Shown here: positions 10,492-23,600 of the stretch, in pieces
How the letters are laid out: each line of letters begins with the position of its first letter
Numbering within the stretch: position 1 is the stretch's first letter
Assembly (NCBI RefSeq): GCF_964204645.1
Contig: NC_134035.1
Span: forward strand, 4,898,501-4,962,500
Reading direction: 5' to 3'
DNA length: 64,000 nt
Source: Tubulanus polymorphus
Taxonomy: Eukaryota > Nemertea > Palaeonemertea > Tubulaniformes > Tubulanidae
Made by a program: the position numbers and the translations under genes
The notes under the pieces: generated by a model
The model's input: the letters and a program-made list of their open reading frames with translations, nothing else
The model's database searches: none
Told to the model about the DNA's origin: nothing

Positions 10492-11329
10492 CTCTATCTA
10501 CAAAGATAATCAAATACGTGAACAGATCTATACGAACTTTAACAGTTTTACGAGAACAGAAAAACAACCATTGGAAACCTGCGGGGAAAGACTCGCAGAA
10601 ATTCCCAAACGATTTTTTCCCACTTTTCCCCATGTCCCAGATTCACTGAGACCATGAAGGCCTGTTTTTAAGTTACTTAGAGTATGGGTCCACCACCCAG
10701 AATTCTGAAAAAAATCATCTTTTTCTTAGTCCTTCATGTTTTCATCACAATTTTTCAATAGAATATCATTTTATATGTCCGTCTTGATTTTCATTGTAGT
10801 ATCTTGTAAATGTTCATCTCAATTTGAAATGCAAAAAAGTTCAGTTTTTTTTCAATTTCTTCCATCATTTGAATCAAATAATTTTCACTCCTTTATATCT
10901 TTTTTCCTTCAGTCCTTCCGAGGTTTTATGTGGAAAATACTAAATAATTTCTCCTTTTCCCTTCCCTTCCCTTTCAATTCTTTCCTGATCCCATCCATTC
11001 TAAAACGCCTATTGTGAAAAATTTTTGCCCTCCCACTTTTTCGTGTACTCCAATCGGTACTCCAAGTAATTTAAAAAGGCCTAAGTGTCAGTGTACCAAA
11101 GAAATACTAGGATCTTAGATCTCTGTGGATATAACCACTTCCATCAGGACGAGGGGAAGATGTCCTGAACGCTTTTTTAATTTTATCGAATTTCACTATT
11201 TTTGAAGTTAATGAAATAATTTTTGTCCAGCTTTATCGAATGATTATATCATCGTAACACAGTCTGGGACAAAAACAAGGGGTATAGGGTAAAAGTTAAC
11301 AGTTCCGTGTCTTTGCGAGCGCGTGTGTC
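10492..11329. other. Upstream region of the neuropeptide gene
   Basis: No coding signal seen. On the minus strand TTATCTTTGTAG precedes ATAGAGATG, so a 5' UTR intron ending at about 10498 is possible. The rest is AT-rich; the open frame at 10736-11017 looks like low-complexity chance. Confidence 0.3.
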
Positions 11330-11534
11330 TTAAGCCCAACGCACACGGCACCGAAAAAAAAGTTTTTCCCTCGTGAAAAAAACGTTTTCGATGTTTTTTG
11401 TTATGCCGTGTGCGGGCAGGGCAAAACACAAAACCCGCACTGAAAAACATTTTTCACGAGCAAAAAACGTTTTCTGAAAAACGTGTTTTCTGTTTCGGCG
11501 AAACAAATGTTTTGCCGTGTGCGTTGGGCTTTAA
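11330..11534. mobile_element. MITE flanked by TTAA
   Basis: Termini gcccaacgcacacggca (from 11334) and tgccgtgtgcgttgggct (to 11530) are inverted repeats, and TTAA flanks both ends. The interior is itself partly palindromic (repeats of aaaaacgtttt). TTAA target duplication is characteristic of piggyBac elements, so a non-autonomous piggyBac-type MITE is the best guess. Confidence 0.6.
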
Positions 11535-11575
11535 TGTACTGGAAACAGAAGAGGAAAAAGAGTTGCCGAATAAAG

Positions 11576-11576
<1 letters not shown>

Positions 11577-11631
<55 letters not shown>

Positions 11632-11632
11632 T
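11577..11632. repeat. (GT)n microsatellite
   Basis: About 26 uninterrupted GT dinucleotides, ending in ggtgtgttgc. Confidence 0.95.
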
Positions 11633-14600
11633 GTGTTGCTTTCTGTTGAGGAATTTACATAACTTTCACAATTACTTCGTTTGATGGATAGTTTCCCGTT
11701 GTTCGGTTGACGGTAACACCGGTCTCCGCTAAACCGTGCCTTCTAAATTAACCGTCTGTCACGCTACATAATGGCGGCAGCGTGACTGCACATGCAAATA
11801 TACGACACCTTACCCCACGCGTCAGAGCACGGCGCGGCGGTCGCGGTCCCCGCTTTTTCTTATATGCTACTTGCGCAAGCACGTGTTTGCTTTTAAGGCT
11901 TCAATGCGCCGGTGTTGTTTTTGCCAGATTTTACGGTCGAAAAGCGGTCGTAAAAACCGTCGAGCCGCGGGTGCCTTCAGAGTAGTTTCTCGCGAAGCGG
12001 AAAACCCCGCGCTATGAAATCGAAAAAATGACTAAGCGGCATCGAGTGGAGAAACGAGTCCCATGGGACGATGGCTTATTCTAAGCAGCTTGCAGCAGAG
12101 ATCAGTATAAACTGATAGATCGTCCGCTAGATAGGATCGAAATTAGGTGCGGTCGCTATTGATTTTCAGATTCAAATTTGAATAGATTTCGCCATCATTT
12201 CGAGCACGGGATTCGAAAAGGATGAGCAGAAGATCGACTAGCCGCATATAAAACCGCTGGACTCCGGTCGAATTAAACGCGAATAAATGTCAAATCAATT
12301 TCGCAACTGACGGAAAAACGAATAGTCGACACGTTTAGGTCATTTATTCCGACAATCGGTAAAATCGTAAATTCATTAGCTAAGCATCGCGAAACGCGGT
12401 TTGTTTGACCGTTATTTCGATTCGCTTGTGCACCAAGGGTGAGCTGTACGGTGTAAATGAGAGAGCGCGTCTAAATTGATGATATTCGACGAAACTCCTC
12501 CTCGCTAAAAAAAACCCGTTTTCAAGGCCGAGCTACGATAGAACACTACAAATGAATAGATTACGTGGCAGTGACCAAGCTTGTTTCACATCTTATATGT
12601 TAAACGGGTTAATTTACGAAAAGGCTTCATTTGGTTATGAATTAGACGCTTCGGACTTGAACCGAAGTATACCCAAGTATCTCCAATTCTTTATAACACT
12701 TCCATCGAAAAAGCCGATTAATTTCGAATGTAGAAATTGTAACTTGACTAGACTCGTACTTTCCTAACGTTGCGGAAACCCAAGCATTCGAAAAACCAAG
12801 TGATTTTGAAAACGGAAATTGTATAACTTGCCTTTTATAGCCATCCCGTGCACTCCTTACGTTGCGGGAAACCTAGCCTTCGAAATCCTATCAACTAAAT
12901 AATTACTAATTCCGATTTTGCAGGAAATAATGTAAGCTTTTTGTATTTATTATTGATAGAATTGGAGGCCCTACACGTCACGGCCGCTGCCAGGGAGAGA
13001 GGCCCTTGTGATAGACATTCCCAACATTTCAAAACGATAATTATATATAACCGTTAACATGGAAAATGTCGAATAAATGTAAACCTATGTTTATTAGGGG
13101 TTTTTTTTAATGAACTTTTTTAAAACACGCCAAAATACCCCATATATTATATATAAATATAGTCAATTATCAGAATATGAGGAATGTATACAATATAAAC
13201 CATAGAGTGAAATACAAGGTGTTGTCCCGAATGGATAGAATGGAATCAAAATTTGAGTGCTTATTTCTGGAACTTAACGTCAGAATAAAGAAAAGAAGCC
13301 GATGTGCACGGATCTGTTTTCAACAAGCTACTACCCAGTCATCAATCGTTTGTTTCAGATGAAATTAAGAGCCGGGGAAATTGAATCTTATTTGTGTACA
13401 CGATACATTGTGTTCTAGTGTTGTAATCAGTTACTACAAATAGCGGTTCGCATTTCTGTGTTGTAATTGATGGATGGTTGACTGATCGGCTGATTTCCGC
13501 TGCTCAGGCGCCGCGTTCTCACGTCGGTAGAAACCGCGCCTGCCGGAGGAGTCGAGGGCGCAGGGCTTCGCAGAAAATCTATTCTTGACTCACAAAAAAA
13601 ATAGTTTTAATTCCCATGGGAAATTCAAATTCAAACTCGCCGATTCATTGGTTCCAAGGTTTTGACCTCAACTTCTACATTTCCCAATGAATTCTATCCC
13701 CGAGTGAAGATTTGTATAAGAAATGCGAGCGCTGCACTTTTTTTTTAATTTATGAGTTTTTGTGAAAAAGTTCAAGGATCTTGAAACATCGTGTGATATC
13801 TCGCGAAACTAGAGATGCCCTCTTGACAGTATACCTGGTCACACAAGACGACTATTCCCTAAAGTGTATAGATTCGACAGTGCCACATCCGCGAATCACT
13901 GAATCACATGTTGAGAAAGTTGATAACACATTTACAATGGTGTTTATGTAGTTCAAGAAATTGATAGGTCGAAAATTGCTAGTTTGACATTTCCCGCAAT
14001 TTGACAGCGACCAAACGGCCATTACACGCGAGCGGTCGTGTTGGATTTGAGTGGTAAACGGTTAACGGTGTTTCCTGTCCAGTGCGTATCCTCGAGTCCT
14101 ATGTAAACCGAACTACCACTGGTTAATGGCCACAGCAGACGCTTCATCTTATCTGACCGTATATTGAATGTTCGTTTGTTGGCCCAAATACTATCAACGA
14201 CGCTTTCTCAAAACTTACAACGATATATGAAATATAATTTCATCATGAAGATTTAGATAGTTGCGAAATAAAAAAACTTTGCGTCTATAGCGTCTGAAGT
14301 ATACTCGATTATATACGTAGTGCATTTAATTATGATGATGATTAAGTCTTGGTAGAATAACCATTCTCAAACGTGGAGAACAGATGGTAAGATCAAAAAC
14401 CTATTATACACAGATTCAAAAGTTTTAATCTGGATACATAGTGGGTTTTTACCTTATTATGATTAAGTCTTTATTTCGTACAGAAAGTACAGACTAGGAG
14501 AGAAAATAGAAGAAAAAACAAACATATGAAACACCATATTTACATGGAAGACTACCTATTTACTATGTGAATGATTAAAGGACTTGGTTTCGAAAGGTGA

Positions 14601-16900
14601 AAATGGATTAAGTTAACATGAAACAGATACAATAGTAATTGATTAGGTGTTATTTTTGGTTTTTACCGATTTTCCGAAAATTCAAAACAAAAACCGTTTA
14701 AAATCGAAATCAATTTTCGTTCTCGTCTGCAAAGAAATGCTGATCGATTGTTCATCAACGCGTTCGACAAAATGGCGATTGTTTCACACGAGAATTGAAT
14801 CGAAAAACCTATGATAGAAAAATCAAAAAGTCGCGCGCACCGAGTTACATTGCCGATACGTTTTTGTTTGCTCCTTTTTTAAACTGACACAATTTCCAAG
14901 CATTTTTTTTCTATTTCTTAGAATTATACACCAATGGTGATAAGAGTAGAAAACTGAGTACGGAAAAGTTGAGGTGGAGTTACTATCGCTGCTTTATTGT
15001 CTGTTCTCTACATATCATTTTCAAGATTTCAACGCCTCTATTTTCTATCCTGCTTTAAACGATTGTTTCCCACGTCGAAACGAATACTTTTTAAGAATTC
15101 GTTTTTATTCCGATTTTCATTTCGCGTTCATCGCATTGCGCGTACTTGATAGTAATTAAGTATTTCGCTATCGATAACATGTCCTAATCTAGTGTTGATT
15201 GAAAGGGCTGTTAGCTAACTCTCCGCAGGTAGGTGGCTTGGAGGGATTTAATTTTATATCTAATCCATAGGTCACGTGTAAAATATTAAAAAAAGTGTTT
15301 TTGAAGTATTGAAGCTGTGCTGTGATCTGAAATTGATAGAGAGAATTTTTGGTTTTACTTCTGATATCCTCAGTAAGAAAATCAATTTGAACGTCGGTCA
15401 TTTCAAAGCTCTGATCCTGCGAATCAGTCATCGAAGTATCGGGTTAATCAGAGGGCCATTTTTCTAGAAATGTCTATTCGCCTTGAGAGCATTTTCGTTG
15501 CCTCTACACGGTTATAATTACCATAGCCGATATTAAATGTAGACTAATTTGCCGATAAATGATATGACGTGCCACATATCACAACGACTTGTAAGCCGAC
15601 CGGGTATTTTTGAAGCGAGTCGATTTGTGGTACTTTCTGCGATAACACGCCATTCATCGTTAATAATTGCATGATACGTGATATAAAAACGAAGATCCGA
15701 CGGTTTCGTGTGTCCGCTTTCTCGAATCTTCTGTATTTACCACGCCCTGTGATTTAGAGTAAAAATCAAAATCGCGTTTGTTCGATAAAGATCATCTTAA
15801 AATGTATTTACTTTTATACGGGGATATAATTTTTTTTAGGTGAAATGGTAAAATTGATGCATCGCGAATCATAACAAAGAGAGTATCAAAAAATAAAACA
15901 GCCGAAAAGTTCTGAACAACGTCGACAAGTTGAAATTCATCAGAAACTTACCTTTGATACCGAATTTTCGGTATCAAACTAAAACCATTTCGAAGGAGAA
16001 TAACAAGTATAAAACATGATATGACAAGTTTATATACGATGATCTGCTTCAAACAATAGCACACATAACATGTACTATTTGTACTTTTTACTTTTTAAGT
16101 TATTCCAAACATTTACAAGTTAAAATTAAGTTTTACATGAAAAACCATTTGCAAGGCGGACTGACAAGTATGATATAAAACATATGACAAGTCTATATGC
16201 GGTGGTGATCCTATACGCTTCAAACCACAGATAACTAGGTGGGATTAACAAACGGGAATCAATGAATTGCGACATAAATTTACTATCTGAAGAGAAGCCT
16301 ATGTTATCGTTTTGACACGAGAATTAGAGAAAAAAATGTTTTTAGATACTTCTATATTACTGGCAGTACGAGTACATTTTCTCAAGCTTCCCCTGAAAAG
16401 ATGATTTTTTCTCTAACCGTCACAGAATTGATTCGCTATTCTATTATCGATATATGTCATATTGATTCATGATAGCGGGAAATAACTTCACAACGACCCA
16501 CACAAACTAAACGGGTAAATAACAGACTAATTAGATTCGCGACGCCCGTATATTGAAGTCGGTTATTATTTTTTGTTAGTTAATCGATCGGTTCGATACC
16601 GGATACTAATTGAGTGATCGATTTTTCATTAGACATGAACCCGGTAAACCTCAGCAGATGAAAAAGAGAGATCGGGTGTTGCGCGACCTTAGGAATTCAT
16701 CGAAAGAACGATGACAAAACTCTTCGTCATTACGCACACATAACAGTGTTTTGTTATTATTTCAGTCATTAAGATTTGATTATCCAAGATTTTCTAACAT
16801 ATTCAATGAATGTATTCATACTATGCATTCGAAATAAATACATTCGAGATAGTGAGTCCCTATAATGATCAAGACTCTCTTTACTTTTTTAAAAACTTTG
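11633..16900. other. Gene-poor intergenic DNA
   Basis: I see no supported gene. There is a CpG-containing segment at about 11780-12010 and another near 13490-13570. Two related copies of a roughly 90-bp sequence (accatttcgaaggagaataacaag at about 15987 and accatttgcaaggcggactgacaag at about 16144) form a direct repeat. A word shared with 21.47 kb (aaccattctcaaacgtggag, 14359) is present in inverse orientation there. The open frames at 12552-12767, 14974-15159 and 15189-15431 have no other support. Confidence 0.3.
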
Positions 16901-16917
16901 AAATGTTGCAACGGCTC

Positions 16918-17140
16918 ACAGGGGCGGATCCATGGATCAGACTTGGGGGATTCCAAGGTTAATGTTAATCAGCCGTGTAGCAACTGAAAAATAGAAGCCT
17001 CCTGATGCATTTAGCATTCACTGACATAGGAGTTACTACTGATTTGTTCAGAATGATTTGGAATAGCGGTGTTAAAAGAAAAAAAATCAGAGGGAGATTC
17101 CAGACGCCCTGGAATCCCCCTATACCCGCCCCTGACTCGG
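16918..17140. mobile_element. hAT-like MITE (CAGGGGCGGATCC termini)
   Basis: The left end caggggcggatccatgg and the right end tacccgcccctg are inverted. The CAGGGGCG terminus is typical of hAT-type non-autonomous elements. Related copies lie at 31983-32206 and, more decayed, 58190-58405. I could not identify a matching 8-bp target duplication. Confidence 0.5.
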
Positions 17141-17339
17141 TATATCTTAATACTTACACACTCTGATTTAGTCGGTAATCTGTGTGTGGTTTATTTTTGA
17201 CGATCGGATTATTTCACACCAAGCTCATGCGATTATATTGGATTTATTTGTTAGAAAAGCTTACATTAACGATTAGGTAACTAAGTAGTCGAATAAAACA
17301 CTCTAAACTGTAGATGAATTGGGAAGTCCCACAATAGAT

Positions 17340-17450
17340 TTTCAATGATGAATTTTATCAAAACGAAACCACAACGTTTCGGCTGTTGACTAACAGCCAT
17401 CATCAGGCGAAATGAGTCTGGCACCTGATGGCTGTTAGTCCATTTTATGT
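17340..17450 (-). other. Hammerhead-ribozyme-like core in a repeat
   Basis: On the minus strand CTGATGA (17406-17400) is followed by a stem GGCTGTT-AGTC-AACAGCC and then GAAAC (17380-17376). This is the order of the conserved hammerhead core: CUGAUGA, stem II, GAAA. Hammerheads with this layout are known in Penelope-like retroelements. Stem III would be very short (AC/GU around GTTGTG) and stem I pairing looks weak, so activity is uncertain. A second partial copy (cctgatggctgttag, 17424-17438) lies inverted beside it. Confidence 0.45.
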
Positions 17451-18210
17451 AAAGCGTTGGTACAAGTCTTCAAAGAGAATGACTCGATGTATTCATATAA
17501 ACATCATTATCAGTATCGTTATTACTATTATGTATTTCATTATCGTCGACGAAAATTCGAAAATGCATATTTTAGGAATTCGTGCCTTTCGTAAAATCTG
17601 AATCTGTACATTTTCATCAAAGCGTTACTGAAAATGATAAGCTTTGAAGAAGATACATTCATGCTATGCGTTGAGTAACGCGTCGCATTCCAAAACATTT
17701 CCGTGTTGACACGTAGCAGTCATAACAGATACCCCCTTATTACATAGAAAATAGAAACATAGAAAACCTGACTTCGACGACGTAGATGTAACCAGATATT
17801 CGGAGATTTCGGGATTATTAATATCTGATGAATCGAACAGAAGGAAAAATACTAATATCTAAATGACGGTGATTAAAAAGAGAGAGATTGGTCGTATTTC
17901 AAACGAAATAGTTAGCGAATATGTGATCGCATAATACGCATTCCAAGTGGTGATGTGTAAATGTAGCAAATATTTTCAATGACCGTTCGAGGTTTGGGTA
18001 TCTTATCGTAATGAAGGACACCACTACGTTAAGTATATTGTTGTTTACAGTTTGCGTCCAGTTTTCGTTTGACTGTAGTTTCGAAGCGTATTGAGAATGA
18101 TAAGTTCAGTGTTGAAATTGTTTTGAAATAATTTTTCGAATACTGAATAATTCCTGATTTGAGTTTAGCTTACTACATTTATTCATTCATGTACAGCATG
18201 TTTCTGTCTA

Positions 18211-18347
18211 TAAATGAAGAAATCCCACACTTCGAATTTGAAATTATACGATCAAATTTATTATTACGAAACCACAACGTTTGTGGTTTCGTAATAATAA
18301 ATTTGATCGTATAATTTCAAATTCGAAGTGTGGGATTTCTTCATTTA
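18211..18347. repeat. 137-bp nearly perfect palindrome
   Basis: The arms of about 65 bp run from taaatgaagaaatcccacac to gtgtgggatttcttcattta with almost no mismatch; the centre is acgaaaccacaacgtttgtg. The centre shares acgaaaccacaacgttt with the hammerhead-like repeat at 17363-17379, so the two belong to related foldback elements. Confidence 0.8.
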
Positions 18348-20229
18348 TCTACAGTTTACACGGATTATAGTGTTTATTCGACAACTACTATGTTTCTGTC
18401 TGTTTGCATTGTTCACGCGGGCGCATGGGCCCAGAGGTCCACGTCTCATAGATCAGCCTTAAGTTTCATCTGTGGTCGCCTTCAAGATTCCAATTATTCG
18501 TATATACATGTACTCAGGTTATTTCTGTGATACGTTGAAACAAGGGAAAATATATATACTAAGATACTAACGAAAAGAATAACAGAATTAGAACCCACTA
18601 TATACAAAACGAATGTAATTTCAGCGAGGATCTCCGATAAAATCACAGAAACCAAACTTAGTAAATAGATTCAGTTTTCATACACTCTCTTTCATAGGTT
18701 CACCCTTTAGAATGCATACGGCTTCTTGTTGAAAAGGGCACAAAATGTGCGTTGTTTTCATAAAAAAGGCGACACTCACACGTTGTTAAATGTACCGGTA
18801 CTAAGATGAATCAACGAACAGTTGCCCTTTCGGTTACAGCCCTCGCAAAAAATCCTGGCTACCGGCCGTATTTTACAAGACATCCGACCGAGGAGAAAAT
18901 AATCGTTGTTCATATGATCCGCGGAATCCGAAACGCGAAACGTGAGATCGAATGCAAGGAAAACTTATAGAATGATAAGATTTTTTACAAATTCATGTTA
19001 CATTATTGAATAGTGGATATTTTCTTGTTTTCAGTTTCGCTACAATTCCGCGAAATATTGAATAGCACCGCTGAGGATTGACGGTCAGGTAGTTCAAGTA
19101 TTCTTTTAAAGATCAGAATTCACAAGATTCAGCATCGCAGAATCACCAAAGTTCAACAGCCTAACTGAAATTCGGTTTCTCTTAGTTCGACTATAGTCGA
19201 CTATCTCACATAACCGAAGTTGGCCCTGACATTTATGTTCTAAAATGAATTGTCGCAAGTATTGTGTTACGATGGAAATTGCGAAGTAAATAAATTCATA
19301 AATATCGCGACGATATCGTAATTCAATATCGCGATCAAGTTCCTTTACAGAACCAAACAACAAAAGAAAACCACAAAATGCGAAAATATCCAAATAAAAT
19401 GAATTGTATTCGGTCGAAAATAATTGTAAATTTTTGCAAATTTTCATTGAAATTCTACCGCCAAAAAATACTGGAGAATCTACTACAGGTGGGATGACGA
19501 ATAGATTAAAAACACCCGTTTCGCAATTTAACTTCCACGGTGGCCAACATTAGGAACATTATTCTCAAATGATTTCGGAAAAAACGCCTTATCAACATTC
19601 GATGAAAACAATTGCGGTTAATTTTTTCGAACCATCCCACATATTTTTGTAAATGATGAAAGTCGAGCTTACCTTAAACCGATGTCGTTGACTTTTTCAC
19701 TCTTGTTATTTTTTCTTTCTGCTGTATGGACGGACCTACAAAACAATTTTCCTCGCCAAAATGCTCGACCAGTTTTCTAACGTCTGCCGCAGCACAGCCT
19801 ACGCGCACCTGTTTATATCGTCTGTTGGTGAAGCGTTTTAACCGATGCTGCCGTAAATCGCGCGCTAAATGTCTCGGACCTGTTATCGGGCAATTTTCAC
19901 GTAAGCGTCGAACGGGTTGACGAGGCGTTGTAGACGCGGCGATGGTATAACGTTTACGTCGAAAATGACGTAATCTTCTTTTACCGGATCGGTGCTGGTT
20001 TGATAGATATCTATACGTAATAGCGTTAATCGTAGGTATCTAAATGACTGTTAAATGAACCAATTTAAACTATTTGCGACCTTGAAAACTTTAGACGTCA
20101 TGTCATGAAAACCGCGTTTCGGTATCTTGAAATTTGGTTTGAAAAACATGCAAGGATGAGTTTATAATCGGGGACTTTTTGCGAGTCGAAATTCAAAACG
20201 TTTGTTTCTGTTGGTACTTTCAATTCTAC
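18348..20229. other. Gene-poor intergenic DNA
   Basis: No coding signal I can support. The minus-strand frame at 19106-19447 (113 codons) is open but AT-rich, has no splice context and shows no family motif. CpG content rises around 19780-19960. Confidence 0.3.
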
Positions 20230-20600
20230 AGGACCCAGTTTCACAGTTGTTAAGATTTGGCTCAGAGTTAACTTATAGAAAATGAACTAGTTTAAACTCA
20301 TCGTTAACTCAAACCCACAATAGTTGATCCAGTAGATTTTACTCAAAGTTAACTCATTGAAAACAAACTAATTTTAACTCATCGTTAACTCTATCTCACG
20401 ATGGTGGATCGAGTAGTTTCGAATCGGAGTTAACTCATCGAAAATGAACTAAACTGCGAGTTAACTCAAACTCACATCTATGGAACAGGGTCCAGTTCCA
20501 CAGTCATAAGTTAGATTTAACTCTGAGTTGAAATTAGTTCATTTTTAATGAGTCAACTATGAGTCCAATCTCACATCTATGGAACTGGATCCAGTACAGT
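20230..20600. repeat. Array of GGACCCAGTT-family units
   Basis: At least four imperfect units, each with cagttaactca / gagttaactc words and repeated ccagttccacag or ctatggaactgg termini. It looks like one MITE family that has inserted into, or been amplified within, itself. Confidence 0.55.
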
Positions 20601-23600
20601 AGTGCGGCCGGGTTGCTGTATTTCCTTCGTACTTATGATATTTGCATTCGATTCGTGACTATTAAACAAATGATGACTTTACCCGCATCGTGTCATAAAC
20701 CCGAGCACTTATCTAGAATATAATTCTAATGTCTGTTTCCATGTTCACCGGAGCTTGCGACATGGCCCGATTTGCATACGACATTGTTTGTCGAATGTTG
20801 AATGTCGATGAATTTGCATCGACACGCCACACCGAACGAACGCGCCTAAGACGCAAAATCGGAATTCGATTTTCAACTATGACGATACTTATTCAATAAT
20901 GAATCGTATCGTGTAAGGAGTGATTTAGTTATGTGAACTTCCATCCCCCGACAACGATGAATAGTTGGTATTATATATCTCAAAATCGTTCACGTGATAT
21001 TCGCAAGATTTTACATTCATATCGAAATCGAGACTGGAGACCTGACTAACTGACTTGCCCTGAGCCCTGTTAACGCTATAACCATCGCATATTATGGTTA
21101 CGATGTTACATTTTCCGAAGAAAGTCAACGTTTGGACATCAGGACTTTATTCTACGGTTCGGGTGATACCTCGGTGATACCTCCAATCCAACAGGCTGTA
21201 CATTCCAATCCACGTCCCGAATAGAAAACGGGAGTTGGTCCTCCATTCCCTATAAGGAGCGTCAACAATTCTGCGATCGTGGCGGGAGACTGAGGGCAAG
21301 TGCAAGACGGTCAGAAGGCTTTCTGGTTTCCATCTACTTTTATGAAGTTTGACGACTTGTAGTAGTTAGAGTTCGAAACGTCGTGTCGTCCGTTTTTTAA
21401 TTCTTTGAATAATAAATCTCGCTTTCTTAAATTTCTAAATTCGCACACAGCGGGTTTTTTTAAATAGTATAATCGATTCTCCACGTTTGAGCGTGGTTAT
21501 TCTACTGATATTAATGAATTTACTAAAAGCTGCGCTGCGGTTCCAGCCATATAAAACTCAGTTCTTAACTATTTCATTGCGAAGCCGCTCGCTGCGAGTG
21601 TATATAATCAGTACGATAATTCTGATACAGGTTGGTTCTTGTTAACGCCATCAAGGCCGGTGTATAACCAGCAATGACGTCCGCGGAATTGATGGCACGT
21701 TACGCTTGGATTGGGCGCAATCATACGACAGATCAAGCATCCACTAAAACGGACAAAAAGAACGTTGGAATCCCATTTGTAGCACGTAATAGAAGCGAAC
21801 ACGCGTTTATTCACAGTCGAGATGGGGATGTATTTTATTTCGGACTCGGATGGATGGTGAGGTGCTCTCTATACAATTTTCTGGTCTCGTCAGGTGACAC
21901 GCTGTCACATTTCATAAAACGCTGACGATCAAATTCGAAAGATGACGTCAATCAGATGACCGTTGAGTCGTGGGATTTTCTTTTCGAAAAATTTTCTGAA
22001 TCGCAAATTCTTTAAACTCATGAACTTCATTTGGGAATTTTGATTTATTCAGTTATTAACCGAAGTTTTGTAAATTTTTCGAAATTTTGAAAGGGTTTAT
22101 CTGGTTAGATCGTAGAAATGCATATGCATTTCTATGGTCAGAAAAATGCCCAAAGTAGGCAGAATATGCATACTTCAAATCTAAGCTATATTCATATATA
22201 CATTTTCGCTACCAACATTTCAAAGGCATCTTCTTGGAACCTCAGGTACAATACGCAACTCTGACTTTTGGGGGTATTCTATTTTCCACGTGCGTCGTTG
22301 AAATTCCCTTAAACGCCATGCATCATTACTACACAAACACTGGGACACTGCGCAAACACTGCAACTCAATCATACCTGTTATCCAACTTCGTTTTAGGTA
22401 CCGACGTATCAACAAATGTCCATCAATAAGTCATTAGTAACGCTTAGTTGATTCGTTGAAGAGTCCTTCTCGCCCGGAACAAAGTCACCACTCATAGCCC
22501 TAGAAAAAGTACCGTACGTGGGGCCTACGTACCACTCTAGATAAATAAATAGGATATAACCATCAAATTTACAGTTCGTTCACTCACGTGTTTATCTCAT
22601 AGGAATTATTGTAAGAGTAAGGAAACTAACTATGAAACGTTCAAACTGTGATGAAAGGATGTATGGCCGCCGTATGATGGACCAGGGGTGGACCTGGATA
22701 TTGGAAGGCCGAGGTCAAGAAGACAATGACAGGCGCGCATTTCCTGGATAAAGCAGTCATCTCAAAGGCCACTAGCGGGGGTCTTACCCGCGATATATCT
22801 TTCTTAAGAAACAGTTCCCATAAGAGATGCAAATTCCAGGAGGATGACGGTCAAATTGGCAGGTTTTATCTTGACGAAATGTTTCCTATTCAACATTTCG
22901 AATATCCCTAATAGTTATCTATCTACTAATACTAAGGTTACAACGAATATGAAATATATCATCAGAGTTTCAGTGAAATTTTTCGGTATAAGGAAGGTGC
23001 GCTGACCGCTGTGATGGTCATATAGATGGTCAACTCACCTACAAAAATTTCTAACAAAATCCTTCCACATTTGAAGACTGTATCGTAATAACGATAAGTT
23101 CAAAATGACCACAGCTATACAACCCCGGCTTGACCGGCCGCATTACAGATGTACTGAACCCGTTCAAAATTCTTAGAAAAACGCAATGAAACCGTGTCAC
23201 GTGTGCTTTCAGTGCCTACTTCTATTGATTTCGAATTTCAAAGAATCTCCTCAAAGCCCCAACAAGGATTGTGTTCTTCTTTTGTGCATTGATACAAACA
23301 CATGTGATATATCGAGAAGTAAAAATTTGCAATGTCTCACGATCAAATGACTAAAAACTAAATTTCAAGGAATTAAGTCATTCTTTGAAAATTGGTTTTA
23401 AAATCCATAATTCTGCGCATTTATCTTACGTATTTTGACGTTTTAAACCGTTTTCGGTTGTTCTATTGCGAGTTTGGCATATTCGAAATAGGATTAAAAT
23501 TAGTGACCCAAAAACAGACGTTGAAAAAGTCGCGCCAGTAAATCTGAGAGATTTCAAGTACGATGAAATCTTCGGACACGAAGAACAGGCATCGTGTTTT

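Noticed and set aside
22640-22910. Possible retroelement fragment
   Set aside because: Short open frames on both strands without RT, integrase or gag motifs that I could recognise.
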